Positions 28,694-38,365 of a stretch of 57,068 bases of DNA are shown here, one piece after another. The translations under genes were made by a program, and so were the position numbers. Position 1 is the first letter of the stretch. Each line of letters starts with the position of its first letter. The DNA is from a virus, in the IMG/VR virus record IMGVR_UViG_3300046536_000466, positions 1-57,068 of that record. One strand, written 5' to 3'. Under the pieces are notes generated by a model that searched no databases, was not told the origin of the DNA, and saw only the letters and a program-made list of their open reading frames with translations.

Positions 28694-31558
28694 TTACAGG
28701 GAGAGGTAGGTGGGGTTGGCGAGCCGGACGTTCTCGCCCGCCGAGTGGGTTTTGACGACGCCGTTGATGGAGCGGGTCACGGTGAACTTCTGCGGGTTGA
28801 CCACGGCCAGATCGTCGAAGGACACGATGGGGTTCACGTTGGTGTTGCCGACTTCGAGAATCGACCGGACCCCGACCGACGTCGCCGACGACAGAGCACT
28901 GTCGGCGACGGTGACCTGCCACTCCGGGGTCTCCACCAGATCCGCGACAGGCCACGCTTTCGCCCGCAACCGGGCGCCCATCGCCTGGAACCTGATCCGG
29001 AAGAAGGCGCCCGGGGTGTACGTGTACGACAGCACCGACGACGCCAGCACCGACTCGGCTCCGGCGATCCTCCGGACGATCGCCATGGTCAGGACGTTCG
29101 CCGTCGAGAACGCGAGCCGGGCCATGTACAGGTTGTCGATGTCCGTGTACCGGCACATCAGCCCCGCATAGATCGGGGCCCCGGTCGCGGCCGCGCTGGT
29201 CGTGACGCTCCCGTACACGTCGCAGTTCGGGTACGTGATGTCCGTGCTCACGCGGCGGCTCACGTCGACGCTCGTCAGGGTCAGCGTGCCGACCCCCGCG
29301 GCCACGGCGAAGTCGGACGCGCTACCGCCCGCAGTCGTCCAGGCCTGCCCGGTATCCGCCGTACCCCAACTGCTCGACGCGGTGCGGGTGAACGAGTCGG
29401 TCAGCCGGGAGGCGACTGCTGTCACCCGCATGACCTCGCCACCCACCCGGATATCCCACGGGACTTCAGCGCTGTCGGTCGTCCACAACATCGTCGGGTC
29501 CAGGACGGGAGCTACATCGAGCGTCGTGTCCACCGTGCTCGGCGCGGACAGCAGCACCGAGTCATCCGTATCGATCCGGGCGGCCGTCGAGTCGAGGAAC
29601 CCGACCTGGTTGTACGGAGACGCCGGCGCGCACGTGAACGTGAGCCGGTGCTCGAAGTGCGTGATCGTCTCCGACATGCCGAGGACGAGCTGGTCGATCG
29701 TGTCCGGGGGGAGCCAGCTCGGGGGGTTGGTGATCTGCACCCGGTCCCCGAGGCGGAGGGCGAGGATTGCGCGCCGCATGTCAGGCGTGATCGACGGGTG
29801 CGCCAGGTTCACCGAGATACTGGGGAAGCGCGCCTCGTCGACGGTGCCGAGCCGGACGCGCCACGCGGCCTGGTCCCGCAGCGTCGCCGGCGTGGTGGAG
29901 GACAGGTTGAGGGTGACGTCGCTGCCGTACACGCCCATCCCGGCGGGCGGCAGTGCCGTGGACAGGGTGCCGTCCGTCGCCTCATACGAGCCCGTCACCC
30001 CGTTCACGGTGACCGTCACCTTGTTCTGTACGTACCGGTCGTCCTCCACCGGCACCGGGACCTGCGCCAGGTTGAAGCTGGGGTAGTCCAGGATCAGCGC
30101 TGGATCCTGCACATACAGCGACGCCCGCGTCCGGTAGCCGAGCCCGAGCACCGACCGGTTCTCGTACAGCAGCCCACCGTCAGCGAGGACCGACTCCTGC
30201 ACCAGGCCCAGCAGGTTCTGCCGGCCCTGCGCGCCGAGCGCCACCGTGTCGTCCAGGTCCCCGACCCCGTCGAACGCGAGCCCTTCCTCGCCACACAGCC
30301 GCTGGATCCGGCGCCCGGCAGTCTCACCCACCGGGTTCAGGCGACGTCCGAGCGCAGTCACCGGCGTGATCGCGTTCTCCACCGTGCAGTGTCCGACCGC
30401 CACACCCGGCAGGAACTGGGACCCGATAGGGGAGACGACGCTGCGGGACGGCGCCCCGAACTGCACCCGAGTCACCCTGCTGAGCTGGGTCACGGCGGCC
30501 GTGTCGGTGACGCTGGACGTCTCGACCGTGTTGATGTCCGTCAGCCGGACCGCGCGGATGATTCCCGTACCGGACTCCTGGAACTCGACGGACACGTAGA
30601 GCTGTTTGCCGCGGACGTCGAGCGTGGACTCCAGATCGGCGCCGAGGTTGGTCCCGTCAGACGCGCAGGTCCGCAGGGTCAGCGAGGTCGAAGTGCCGGT
30701 GAAATTCCCGTAGTACAGCTCCCAGAACTGGGCGCTACCCGGGCTGTAGTCGGTCTGGTCGATCGCGCACACAACCTTGCCGACCGTCAGCCCCGCCAGC
30801 GGGACCGACAACAGGAATCTGATCTGCGTAGCCGTCGGGTCGTCGTACTTCGTGACCCCGCCCGACACGTACCCGGCCGACAGGTCAGGCAGCGGATCGG
30901 ACGCCTGGAACCCGCTGTAGGACGCCAGGGCAGGCGATCCGGTGAACGTCATCCCTGACCCCGAGACCAGAGCGGACGCCAGTCTCGTCGACCCCTCCGG
31001 GTCCTCGCACGGCCAGTACCCGACCACGCTGCTCGCCAGCGGATCCGTCACCGCGTTGTAGATCACCGACCGTTCCGGGACCGGAGCCTGCGCCAGACGC
31101 TGCAGGATCCCCGACACGGTGACGTCGCACCACACATCCGTACCGGTCGAGTCCCAGCCCGGCGCCCACTCCGACACCTCACCCCACAAGCGGTAGGTCT
31201 TGCCGCCGCTCCCGTCCGGGACCGAGATCCGCAGCGGGGTGTTCCTGCCGATCAGCCCGTAGTACGGGCCGGACGGGTTGCGGGGGGAGAACCTGCCGTC
31301 CCCATTCTTCAACTGGAGGGTGGCCTGCCCGCGCTCCGTCTGTGACCCCTCCCCAGCCGTGATCCCGTAACTCACCGAGATCTGGCCGGAGTCGTCACGG
31401 ACCATGCAGTACGAGGTGATGTCGACCCACACGCCCGCAACGAGCAACTCCACCGTGACCGGCTGCCCGTTCGACACCTCCCCGCTCGCGGCCGTCGGGC
31501 CGGGCAGGTTGGCGAGGCGGCGCCGGAACGCCGAGACGAATGGGGCGAGCTGCGGCAT
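28694..31558 (-). CDS. Large minor tail protein (tail-tip/baseplate)
   Basis: 954 codons, ATG at 31558. Beginning MPQLAPFVSAFRRRL, then VELLVAGVWVDITSYCMVRD and LKNGDGRFSPRNPSGPYYGL, typical of the long minor tail proteins of Streptomyces siphophages. The remainder is mainly beta-structured with repeated loops (TSVDVSRRVSTDITYP). It is downstream of the tape measure, where the tail-tip proteins belong. No enzymatic motif seen. Confidence 0.85.
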   Translation of the reverse strand: MPQLAPFVSAFRRRLANLPGPTAASGEVSNGQPVTVELLVAGVWVDITSYCMVRDDSGQISVSYGITAGEGSQTERGQATLQLKNGDGRFSPRNPSGPYYGLIGRNTPLRISVPDGSGGKTYRLWGEVSEWAPGWDSTGTDVWCDVTVSGILQRLAQAPVPERSVIYNAVTDPLASSVVGYWPCEDPEGSTRLASALVSGSGMTFTGSPALASYSGFQASDPLPDLSAGYVSGGVTKYDDPTATQIRFLLSVPLAGLTVGKVVCAIDQTDYSPGSAQFWELYYGNFTGTSTSLTLRTCASDGTNLGADLESTLDVRGKQLYVSVEFQESGTGIIRAVRLTDINTVETSSVTDTAAVTQLSRVTRVQFGAPSRSVVSPIGSQFLPGVAVGHCTVENAITPVTALGRRLNPVGETAGRRIQRLCGEEGLAFDGVGDLDDTVALGAQGRQNLLGLVQESVLADGGLLYENRSVLGLGYRTRASLYVQDPALILDYPSFNLAQVPVPVEDDRYVQNKVTVTVNGVTGSYEATDGTLSTALPPAGMGVYGSDVTLNLSSTTPATLRDQAAWRVRLGTVDEARFPSISVNLAHPSITPDMRRAILALRLGDRVQITNPPSWLPPDTIDQLVLGMSETITHFEHRLTFTCAPASPYNQVGFLDSTAARIDTDDSVLLSAPSTVDTTLDVAPVLDPTMLWTTDSAEVPWDIRVGGEVMRVTAVASRLTDSFTRTASSSWGTADTGQAWTTAGGSASDFAVAAGVGTLTLTSVDVSRRVSTDITYPNCDVYGSVTTSAAATGAPIYAGLMCRYTDIDNLYMARLAFSTANVLTMAIVRRIAGAESVLASSVLSYTYTPGAFFRIRFQAMGARLRAKAWPVADLVETPEWQVTVADSALSSATSVGVRSILEVGNTNVNPIVSFDDLAVVNPQKFTVTRSINGVVKTHSAGENVRLANPTYLSL

Positions 31559-31561
31559 AGG

Positions 31562-32074
31562 TCAGCCCACCTGCTGGAAGGTCACCCAGCACCGCATGTC
31601 CGCGGCAGTGGTCGGGCAGGTCGCCCGGATCCTCAGGAACTTGGACACGGCGACGATGGGCCGGTCGTCCGGCATGAACGTCCGCACGTACTGCAGGTCC
31701 GACTCACCCGACACCGAGGACAGCGACACCACATCGAATGCCCGTGCCGCGGCCGTCGTCCCCTCGGCGGTGGCCGTGTACCCGGTCGCCGACGTGCCCA
31801 CGGTGAGCAGCGTCGTCGGCCCGTTCGGGTCCAGGTTCACCACACCAGTCGCCGCGACATGCGCGGTCACCGTCGCCGCGACATCCGTCTGCAACAGCTC
31901 CACCACCCCGTCCGCGCCGGGCGGGTCGTCGAGGCTGAACCCCCACTCCAGGATCTGAATCTGGGTGGTGCTCGGCGTCGCCAGTTGCAGCATGGTCTTG
32001 ATCGCCGTGCCGGTCGTCACCGACTGCTGAGCAGCAGTCGTTGGCGCCGGGCCGTTCCATACTGTGAAGGGCAT
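31562..32074 (-). CDS. Tail protein
   Basis: 170 codons, ATG at 32074. MPFTVWNGPAPTTAAQQSVT and an all-beta pattern (IQILEWGFSLDDPPGADGVV). It lies between the tape measure and the large tail-tip protein, the slot of a distal tail component. No family recognised. Confidence 0.72.
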   Translation of the reverse strand: MPFTVWNGPAPTTAAQQSVTTGTAIKTMLQLATPSTTQIQILEWGFSLDDPPGADGVVELLQTDVAATVTAHVAATGVVNLDPNGPTTLLTVGTSATGYTATAEGTTAAARAFDVVSLSSVSGESDLQYVRTFMPDDRPIVAVSKFLRIRATCPTTAADMRCWVTFQQVG

Positions 32075-32092
32075 CTGCCCTCTCCTCTCTCG

Positions 32093-35000
32093 TTACCTGC
32101 CGCGCGGCGGCTGCAGAGTCGCCTCGATCGAGCCGCGCGCCCGCACCTGCTTGCGGCCCGCGTCGACCCACAGCTCGCCAAAGTCCTTGTCGCCGATGCG
32201 GAGCTGGATCACGATCGGCTGACCGCCCCCAGCCGCCGGTCCCCCGCCCGCAGCAGCAGGCGCCCGGCGGGGGGTGTTGAGCATCGACGCCCACGGAGCC
32301 TGAGCCGACGCCAGCCGGCGCATACTGTCCGGGTTCGACAGGACCCGCGCCCCGACCGGCAGCTCCGCGAGCTCCGGGCCGTGCTCGCCCACCCACGTCA
32401 GACCGGACCGGATCCCACCCGACGCCGCAGCGCCGACGATCCCGCCGCTGGCCTTCTTCCCGAAGGCGTGCTCGATCGCCTTTTCCATGGACTTGGTGAG
32501 CTTGTCCATGGACTTCTTCAGGTTGTCCTGGCTCTTGGTCAGCACCTTCACGATCGCGGTCTGGGCCTTGATCGCCGCCCCGTACACGGTGTCGGCCGTG
32601 GTCTTCCCCGCCGACCCGGCCGCGGACGAGATCTGCCCCTGCACCTGGTTGATCGACGACACCTCAGACGACGACGCCTGCAGCAGCGCGCCCGCGGTCT
32701 CCAGGCCGCCGCCGTCAATCCCGGCCTCGGCGACCTGCTGAATGATCGAGCTCGAAAAGCCCTTCGCCTTCAACTGCTTCAGCGCGGACGCGAACGCGGT
32801 CACCTTGTCCCGGGACGCCGTCATCCCCGACCGGATCGACCCCAGCGTCACCGTGCTGTCCGCGCCTGCGCCCTTGGTGATGTTCGCCGAGCTGATCAGG
32901 CTGGACTTCACCGAGTCGGACAGTTGCGACGCCGAATCCTTCAGCGAGTTGAGCTTGTCCTTTGCCTTGTCCAGCGACGCCGTGACCTTGGTGAGCGCCT
33001 TCTCGTACCCGAGCAACTTGCGGCCCGTGGAGTCGAGCTGCTTCAGGAGCTTGTTCTCGGTCGACCCGTGCGTGGCCTTCTTGATGATTCCCCGCCACTG
33101 GTTCAACGCGTTCACCAGCGAACTGACCGAGTCCGGCTTACTCAACGCCGACCCGAACTCGCTCCGCTTGTAGCCAGCCATGTGCCCGAAGTGGGAGATC
33201 GTCAGATCGCCCATCGCATCGTGCCGAGCGTCGCTCTCGGCCTTCGCCGCGGCCTGCGCCTTCTTCTGCGCCTTCGACAGTTTGACCTTGCCGCCCTTCG
33301 CGAAGTGCGGCATGTCGAGTTGGCCGTCATTCAGGCGCTGGAGGAACTTTTCGCCGTACTTGTCGACGGCGGCCTTCTTCATGACGAACTCGCCGTTCGA
33401 CAACCACGGCGCCGGAACGTCATCCGAGGTACCAGTCCCCGGCCCGGAGACCAGGCCGCCGTCTGCGTACCGGAACCCGGATCCCTGCCCGGTGTACAGG
33501 CCGCCCGTCGCGCCGACCATGTCGTGCAGGGACTGCCCCTTGGGGATGCTGCCAGCAACCGAGTAGCTCGTTTTGATCTTGTGGTACGTCCAGGTCGTGG
33601 CCGTCTTACCGTCCAACGCCCGCAGTGCAGCCGCCACACTCGCGATCCCGGACAGCGCCTGCCCGTTCTTGCTGGTGACCTTGACGCTGCCGTTCTTCAG
33701 GTGAGTGACCTTGTAGCCCAGGGACTCAAGCGCCTGCTCAGCCCCCGACGACAGGGCTTTCAACGTGACGGACTTCGCCCCGGGCACCCTCTTGACCGCG
33801 GCGTTGAACGCCTTCAGGTCCGCCTCGGCAGCCTTCTTGTCCACCTTGATCTTGGACACCGGGGGGGCCTTCAACAACTGGTCAGCAAGCTTCTCCGCGG
33901 CCTTACGGGTGTCACCCATCGCCATTGCCGTGTCGACGAACGCCTTCCGGCCCTCTCCATACACCTTGTTGATCTTGTCCACAGAGAAGTGCTGCTTGTT
34001 CATCTTGTCGACGTAGTCCTCAGTCTTCGCGGCCAACTGAGACAGCACGTCACGGTTCTTACGGCCCGCATCCGAGTGGATATTGAGCGTCCGCCCGTTC
34101 TCCTTGACCGCCTTAGACGAGTCGCTGATGGCCTGCTCGAACGCCGTCTCCGCGTCGAACGCGCCGCGGTGGACGGCGTTGAGGGCCATGATCGATTGTT
34201 CGAGGCCCTTCGCGCTCATCGCCTCGCCATCGAGGTCTTTCTGCGTGGCCACCGCTGCCGCGCCGAACTTGCCCATGGAGTCGGCGGAGAGCTTCTCGCC
34301 CAAGGACACACCGTTCAGCGCGCCCTCGTAGTCGTTCATCGTCGACTTGAACCGCTTCGCGGACCCGCCCCCGGCGATCCACGCCTTCTCCAGCCGCTCG
34401 GCCGCCGCCCGCGCAGTGTCCGCATGCCCGTTCTGCACCAGACTCGCGAGGCTCTTGTCGACCGCGTCGACGTTCTCCTTCGCCCGCGAAATGCCTGGCC
34501 CGGACGCAAGCCCGGTCCACGCACCGAAGTCGGAGACCCAGGTGGCGAACTTGTTGTCCGAGGCGCCCTTCGACACCATCGCGATACTCGTGCTCAAGTC
34601 CGCCAAATTGTGCTGCAGCTCGCCCGTGACCTTCCCGGACCGCCCCAGATTCCCCAGCGACGTCGTCAGCCGGTCCACATCGATCGGTGCCCTGTCGTAG
34701 CCCGCCAACTCGTGCAGGGCCATGATGAGCGCGCCGATAGCCGCGACCGTCACACCCAGCTTGGCGCCCGTGCTCAGGGTCGAAAACGCCGCTCCCAACC
34801 CGCGCACGCCACCGCCGGCTCTGACGAACGCGTCCCGCATGTACAAGGCTTTCAGGGCGACCGTGTCGAAGAGGCCTTGAATGGCTGTCGCGCCCTTTGA
34901 GATGCCGCCCCACACCAGCTTGGTGGCCGCGACCGCCTTCATCGCAGCAGCGACCGCCACAGTCACGGTGAGGAGCCCCGCGAGCGACCCAGCCAACGCG

Positions 35001-36121
35001 ACGGTGGCGCCCTTGTGCGCGAGCATCACACCGACCACCGACTGCAGCGGCGGCATGAGCTTCGTGCCGACGGTGATCGCCAGCGCGTCGAACCCGGCCT
35101 GCAACGCCTTCATCTGGAACGCGAAAGTCTTCTTCGTGTCTTCCCAGCTCTTGCCGAACTTGTCCGCACCTTCAGCGAGCGCCGGGTACTTCGACTCCAG
35201 ACGATCCATCTGGGACACGAGGACGTTGAGGCCCGCGCCCGCCTTCCGGCCGAAAGCGTCCGTGATGACCTGGCCCTGCTCCTTCGAGCTGATGCCCGCC
35301 TTCTTCATCCGCCCGACGAGGTCTTCGAGGGCGAGCTTCAGGCCGCCCTTCTGCATGTCCTTGCCGAGCGTGTCCGTGGTGATGCCCAGCCGCTTCAGCG
35401 TGTCCCCGGCAGTTGCTACCGGGTGGGCGAGCGCCATGACGGACATGCGCAATTGGTTGCCCGCGAGGCTGCCGCGAATGTTGTTGTCGCCGAATACGGC
35501 GAGGGCGGCGCCGACGTCGTTGATGTTGAGGCCGAAGCCCTTGACCGTGGCGACCATGCCGGACCCGAAAGCATTCGCCAAGTCCTGCATTTTCATGTCG
35601 CCGACGCCGACGGTGGCGTTGAGGACACCCATGGCTTTGCCGAAATTCTGCACCCCGGGAATACCCGAAGCCACGGCCGCCGTAAGCGCGTTGGTGACGT
35701 CGACCAGATCCGCGTGGCCGGTCGTGGCGCCCTTCGCCGCAACCTCGACCAGGGAGAGTGCCTTCTTCGAGCTGATCCCCATCGACTCGAAGTTCGACTC
35801 GACGTGGAACAGCGACTCCGCCAGGGAATCCGGGTCTTGGCCAACCTTCCCCGCCAGAGCAAGTACGCCCTGCTTCAGCCCGGCCATCTTGGACTGCGCC
35901 ACACCCGCCTGCGTATGCAGCAACGTCATGCTGGAGTCGAACTTCGCGGCCATCTTCACCGACTCGATACCAATCGCAGCCAGCCCGACACCCGCGATCA
36001 TCGCCGTCTTATGGAAAGCCTTCATCGCGCCGCCGGCCTTGTTCACCTCGGCATTGACGGAGGCCATCGCGGGCCCGGTGAGATTCTTAGCCGTAACCAG
36101 AATCTCCACCACGTTCGCCAT
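32093..36121 (-). CDS. Tape measure protein
   Basis: 1342 codons, ATG at 36121. N-terminal ILVTAKNLTGPAMASVNAEV, helical throughout with hydrophobic patches at about residues 40-55 and 335-390 and many Ala/Lys/Gly repeats, as expected of a siphovirus tape measure. Near the C terminus, a Gly/Ala-rich region (GIVGAAASGGIRSGLTWVGE) precedes HGPELAELPVGARVLSN, a motif frequent in actinophage tape measures. It is the longest gene and follows the frameshifted chaperone. Its length implies a tail of roughly 200 nm (about 0.15 nm per residue). Confidence 0.94.
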   Translation of the reverse strand: MANVVEILVTAKNLTGPAMASVNAEVNKAGGAMKAFHKTAMIAGVGLAAIGIESVKMAAKFDSSMTLLHTQAGVAQSKMAGLKQGVLALAGKVGQDPDSLAESLFHVESNFESMGISSKKALSLVEVAAKGATTGHADLVDVTNALTAAVASGIPGVQNFGKAMGVLNATVGVGDMKMQDLANAFGSGMVATVKGFGLNINDVGAALAVFGDNNIRGSLAGNQLRMSVMALAHPVATAGDTLKRLGITTDTLGKDMQKGGLKLALEDLVGRMKKAGISSKEQGQVITDAFGRKAGAGLNVLVSQMDRLESKYPALAEGADKFGKSWEDTKKTFAFQMKALQAGFDALAITVGTKLMPPLQSVVGVMLAHKGATVALAGSLAGLLTVTVAVAAAMKAVAATKLVWGGISKGATAIQGLFDTVALKALYMRDAFVRAGGGVRGLGAAFSTLSTGAKLGVTVAAIGALIMALHELAGYDRAPIDVDRLTTSLGNLGRSGKVTGELQHNLADLSTSIAMVSKGASDNKFATWVSDFGAWTGLASGPGISRAKENVDAVDKSLASLVQNGHADTARAAAERLEKAWIAGGGSAKRFKSTMNDYEGALNGVSLGEKLSADSMGKFGAAAVATQKDLDGEAMSAKGLEQSIMALNAVHRGAFDAETAFEQAISDSSKAVKENGRTLNIHSDAGRKNRDVLSQLAAKTEDYVDKMNKQHFSVDKINKVYGEGRKAFVDTAMAMGDTRKAAEKLADQLLKAPPVSKIKVDKKAAEADLKAFNAAVKRVPGAKSVTLKALSSGAEQALESLGYKVTHLKNGSVKVTSKNGQALSGIASVAAALRALDGKTATTWTYHKIKTSYSVAGSIPKGQSLHDMVGATGGLYTGQGSGFRYADGGLVSGPGTGTSDDVPAPWLSNGEFVMKKAAVDKYGEKFLQRLNDGQLDMPHFAKGGKVKLSKAQKKAQAAAKAESDARHDAMGDLTISHFGHMAGYKRSEFGSALSKPDSVSSLVNALNQWRGIIKKATHGSTENKLLKQLDSTGRKLLGYEKALTKVTASLDKAKDKLNSLKDSASQLSDSVKSSLISSANITKGAGADSTVTLGSIRSGMTASRDKVTAFASALKQLKAKGFSSSIIQQVAEAGIDGGGLETAGALLQASSSEVSSINQVQGQISSAAGSAGKTTADTVYGAAIKAQTAIVKVLTKSQDNLKKSMDKLTKSMEKAIEHAFGKKASGGIVGAAASGGIRSGLTWVGEHGPELAELPVGARVLSNPDSMRRLASAQAPWASMLNTPRRAPAAAGGGPAAGGGQPIVIQLRIGDKDFGELWVDAGRKQVRARGSIEATLQPPRGR

Positions 36122-36646
36122 CTTCGGAATTCACCCCCAATCGCTCAATCTCCAGCAGGCGGAATGTTTCGGCAGGCTCGGCCTCAATCTCCGACGGCAG
36201 TTTGTGCCAGCGGTCGCAGAGTTCGAGGATTTGTCGGGCGTAGGTCAGCTCGCGAGGCTCTCCGACAGGGGTTCCGTCGGAATGGAGGCCACCTGGGAAA
36301 TCTCGCCAGAGGGTGAGGTCGCGTCCAAAGGGGCGGGAACCCCGGACACCGCTTCCATCCACCGGTTGATGATGTCGAGGATGAGGTCGTCGTCCTCGCT
36401 CTTCATCGCGTCGAGGGTGGCCGGGACCGCCTCGCCCGTCTCCTCGTCTTCGAGGTTCCAGTCGAGGATCCGGTCGGCGAGGAGCTCGACCGTGCCTTCC
36501 AGGCCGTCCTTCCCGTTGGCGCTCTTGCCGCTCTTGGCTTCGAGGAGCTGGCCCATGTTGAGGGAGCGGATACTCACTTCGAGGCCGGCGTAGTCGCCGT
36601 CCTCCCACTTCAGGCGGTAGATCTTGGGGTTGCGCTTGAAGCCCAC
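36087..36646 (-). CDS. Tail assembly chaperone, long frameshifted form (gpGT-like)
   Basis: Ribosomes that slip -1 at CCCTTTG (36326-36332 on the plus map) join 107 codons of the gpG frame to 79 of the second frame, giving about 186 residues. After the slip the protein continues GRDLTLWRDFPGGLHSDGTP and YARQILELCDRWHKLPSEIE. The second frame has no good start of its own and overlaps the tape measure start by 35 bases. The slippery heptamer fits X-XXY-YYZ exactly. Product ratio unknown. Confidence 0.84.
36245..36646 (-). CDS. Tail assembly chaperone, short form (gpG-like)
   Basis: 133 codons, ATG at 36646. Begins MGFKRNPKIYRLKWEDGDYA and is acidic near the C terminus, as gpG proteins are. It ends normally at 36245 when no frameshift occurs. 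Placed between the tail tube genes and the tape measure, as in lambda. Confidence 0.86.
   Translation of the reverse strand: MGFKRNPKIYRLKWEDGDYAGLEVSIRSLNMGQLLEAKSGKSANGKDGLEGTVELLADRILDWNLEDEETGEAVPATLDAMKSEDDDLILDIINRWMEAVSGVPAPLDATSPSGEISQVASIPTEPLSESLAS
36326..36332 (-). promoter_or_regulatory. Programmed -1 ribosomal frameshift site CCCTTTG
   Basis: On the minus strand the bases read C-CCT-TTG in the gpG frame and CCC-TTT-G after a -1 slip, a canonical slippery heptamer. It lies 27 codons before the gpG stop. Confidence 0.86.
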
Positions 36647-36681
36647 GAGGGGGTTCCTTTCAGAAGTGTCCGTTATGGGCT

Positions 36682-37089
36682 CTAGCTCCAGGTAGGTACC
36701 GTTCCGTCCGCCAGGACGCCAGGCACGGCGAACGTGAGTTCGCCGCCGTCTGCGCGGGTCAGCGGGTAGTCCGTGAACAGAACCTCGTTCGCGAGGGTCT
36801 TGGCACTCACGACGAGCGTGACCGTCCGGGCCACCGACGTGCTGGGGACGGTCTTGAACACGTCGTGCGACTGGTTCGACGCCGGGTTGAAGACACCGTT
36901 CAGAGTGATCGAGAAGTCCGCGAGCAGCAGCAGCCGCTCGTAGGCCGACTTGTCGATGCCGGTGATGTCCTGCACGCCACGCGGGGTGGCGAACTGGAGG
37001 TTGGTGAAGTCGTTCTTGATGGTCTGCGGCGTGCCGCTGCTGTCGTCAACCGACGCAGTCGTCCACCCGAGGCCCGAGCTCTTCGCCAT
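36682..37089 (-). CDS. Major tail tube protein candidate
   Basis: 135 codons, ATG at 37089. TIKNDFTNLQFATPRGVQDI, then TGIDKSAYERLLLLADFSIT. The TGIDKSAxER segment recurs in the gene at 37554. The protein is small, all-beta and immediately upstream of the chaperones, the normal slot of the tail tube protein. Confidence 0.78.
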   Translation of the reverse strand: MAKSSGLGWTTASVDDSSGTPQTIKNDFTNLQFATPRGVQDITGIDKSAYERLLLLADFSITLNGVFNPASNQSHDVFKTVPSTSVARTVTLVVSAKTLANEVLFTDYPLTRADGGELTFAVPGVLADGTVPTWS

Positions 37090-37092
37090 GGG

Positions 37093-37554
37093 TCAGCCCC
37101 TTTCGATCTGGTCTGCGATGTTCTGCTGGTGCTCGCCGAAGTCCTCGACCCACGACTCGGGCCTCTGGTGCATCCGCGTCTTGGTGCCGCGTGGATTCCC
37201 GCGGTAATCGCCGTCCCGGACGAGGAACAGCTCCGGCTTGTCGAGGCGCGTCCGGTGCTCACCGGCGCGGAAGCACGGCTGGCCTGCCTCGAAGTGCAGC
37301 CACGTCTCGCCCGCGGCGACGGCGAGTTCGGTGTACCGGTAGGACACCCACTTGCCGTTGACCTGGAAGCGAGCCGTCTTGGCCGTGTGCAGCATCTCCG
37401 GCGGCAGGCCCTCAACCCGGACCCGCCATCCGCCCAGGTAATCCGGGCAGTCCGTCTCCGCGCACGTGGCCGGCCGGTGGTGCGTGCTGGCCGGGGCGAC
37501 GATGGAGTACGTCTTGTACGCCTCAGGGCCCATCTGGGGCTGGATCCGGCCCAT
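37093..37554 (-). CDS. Head-tail or tail accessory protein
   Basis: 153 codons, ATG at 37554. RPATCAETDCPDYLGGWRVR, then YRYTELAVAAGETWLHFEAG and a basic C terminus. The two Cys may hold metal. It sits between two tail-tube-like proteins. Resembles small proteins of actinophage tail modules with no known function. Confidence 0.68.
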   Translation of the reverse strand: MGRIQPQMGPEAYKTYSIVAPASTHHRPATCAETDCPDYLGGWRVRVEGLPPEMLHTAKTARFQVNGKWVSYRYTELAVAAGETWLHFEAGQPCFRAGEHRTRLDKPELFLVRDGDYRGNPRGTKTRMHQRPESWVEDFGEHQQNIADQIERG

Positions 37555-38315
37555 CAGAAGGCCACCGCCGTGTCGTTGCGGACCGCAGTCACCGCGAACA
37601 CGGCGTTGGAGAACGTGCCCGTCGTCACGGCACGCAGGTAGCGCTCCACGGTCTGGCTGGAGGACGTCGCGATGCGCTGCGTCGTGACCCCGGTGGCCGC
37701 GGTGAACCCGCCGCCGGTGACGTCCGCCCACGTGTCGCCGACGCCGTTGTCACCGGACTCCTGGATCTTGACGGTCACCGACGTTCCGGTGAACGCGAAG
37801 ACCTGGAGGTAGAACTGCGCGCCGAACAGGCCGGACCCGTTGAACAGCGGGGGGCTGCCGAGGCCGAAGTCGACGCCGGTGCCGTTCGTCGCGGTGGTGT
37901 CCGTGCGCTTGCCTGCGGTGAGTTGCTGCCCCCACTCCAGGCCGAAGCCGTTGCACTGCGCCTCGACCGCGAAGGTGAACTCGCCGCTGTCCCCGCGGGT
38001 GCCGTCGTAGTTGATCTGCTTCGACACCTGGCAGGCGGCCGGGTTCCCCAGCGTCGTGCCCCGCATGTACATGCAGTGCACGTCCGCCGTCGGCAAGGCT
38101 GCGAGCTTGTCGTGCGTCAGCCCGAGACCCGGGTTGAAGAAGGCCTTCCACGACATGCTGCCGGTGCGCAGGCCGCCGATCCGCTCGTGCGCACTCTTGT
38201 CGATGCCGGTCACATCGAGGGTCGCCGGGCCGCCGGACAGGCTGATGCTGCCGATGTCACCGGACATGTCGTAGCCCGCGAGGTAAAAGTTGTCACCGAG
38301 CCCGCTTGTTTTCAT
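37554..38315 (-). CDS. Second tail-tube-like protein with extended domain
   Basis: 253 codons, ATG at 38315 with GGAGGGC before it. IGSISLSGGPATLDVTGIDK, then SAHERIGGLRTGSMSWKAFF: it shares TGIDKSAxER with the gene at 36682, so both are probably paralogues of the tail tube family, with an added C-terminal domain here (GVGDTWADVTGGGFTAATGV). Might be a tail tube component, decoration or a tail terminator. It lies beside the inserted HNH gene. Confidence 0.72.
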   Translation of the reverse strand: MKTSGLGDNFYLAGYDMSGDIGSISLSGGPATLDVTGIDKSAHERIGGLRTGSMSWKAFFNPGLGLTHDKLAALPTADVHCMYMRGTTLGNPAACQVSKQINYDGTRGDSGEFTFAVEAQCNGFGLEWGQQLTAGKRTDTTATNGTGVDFGLGSPPLFNGSGLFGAQFYLQVFAFTGTSVTVKIQESGDNGVGDTWADVTGGGFTAATGVTTQRIATSSSQTVERYLRAVTTGTFSNAVFAVTAVRNDTAVAF

Positions 38316-38365
38316 GCGGCCCTCCAAATGCACCGAAAGACTGGGGGATTGGCTATCATTGGGGT

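Noticed and set aside
27836-30958. 1040-codon plus-strand open frame
   Set aside because: It is the antisense shadow of the tail-tip and protease genes, caused by the high GC third positions. The product is Arg/Pro/Gly-rich with no domain and no ribosome site.
31859-34900. 1013-codon plus-strand open frame
   Set aside because: Antisense of the tape measure and tail protein; composition (Arg, Leu, Arg-Asp repeats) is that of a shadow frame.
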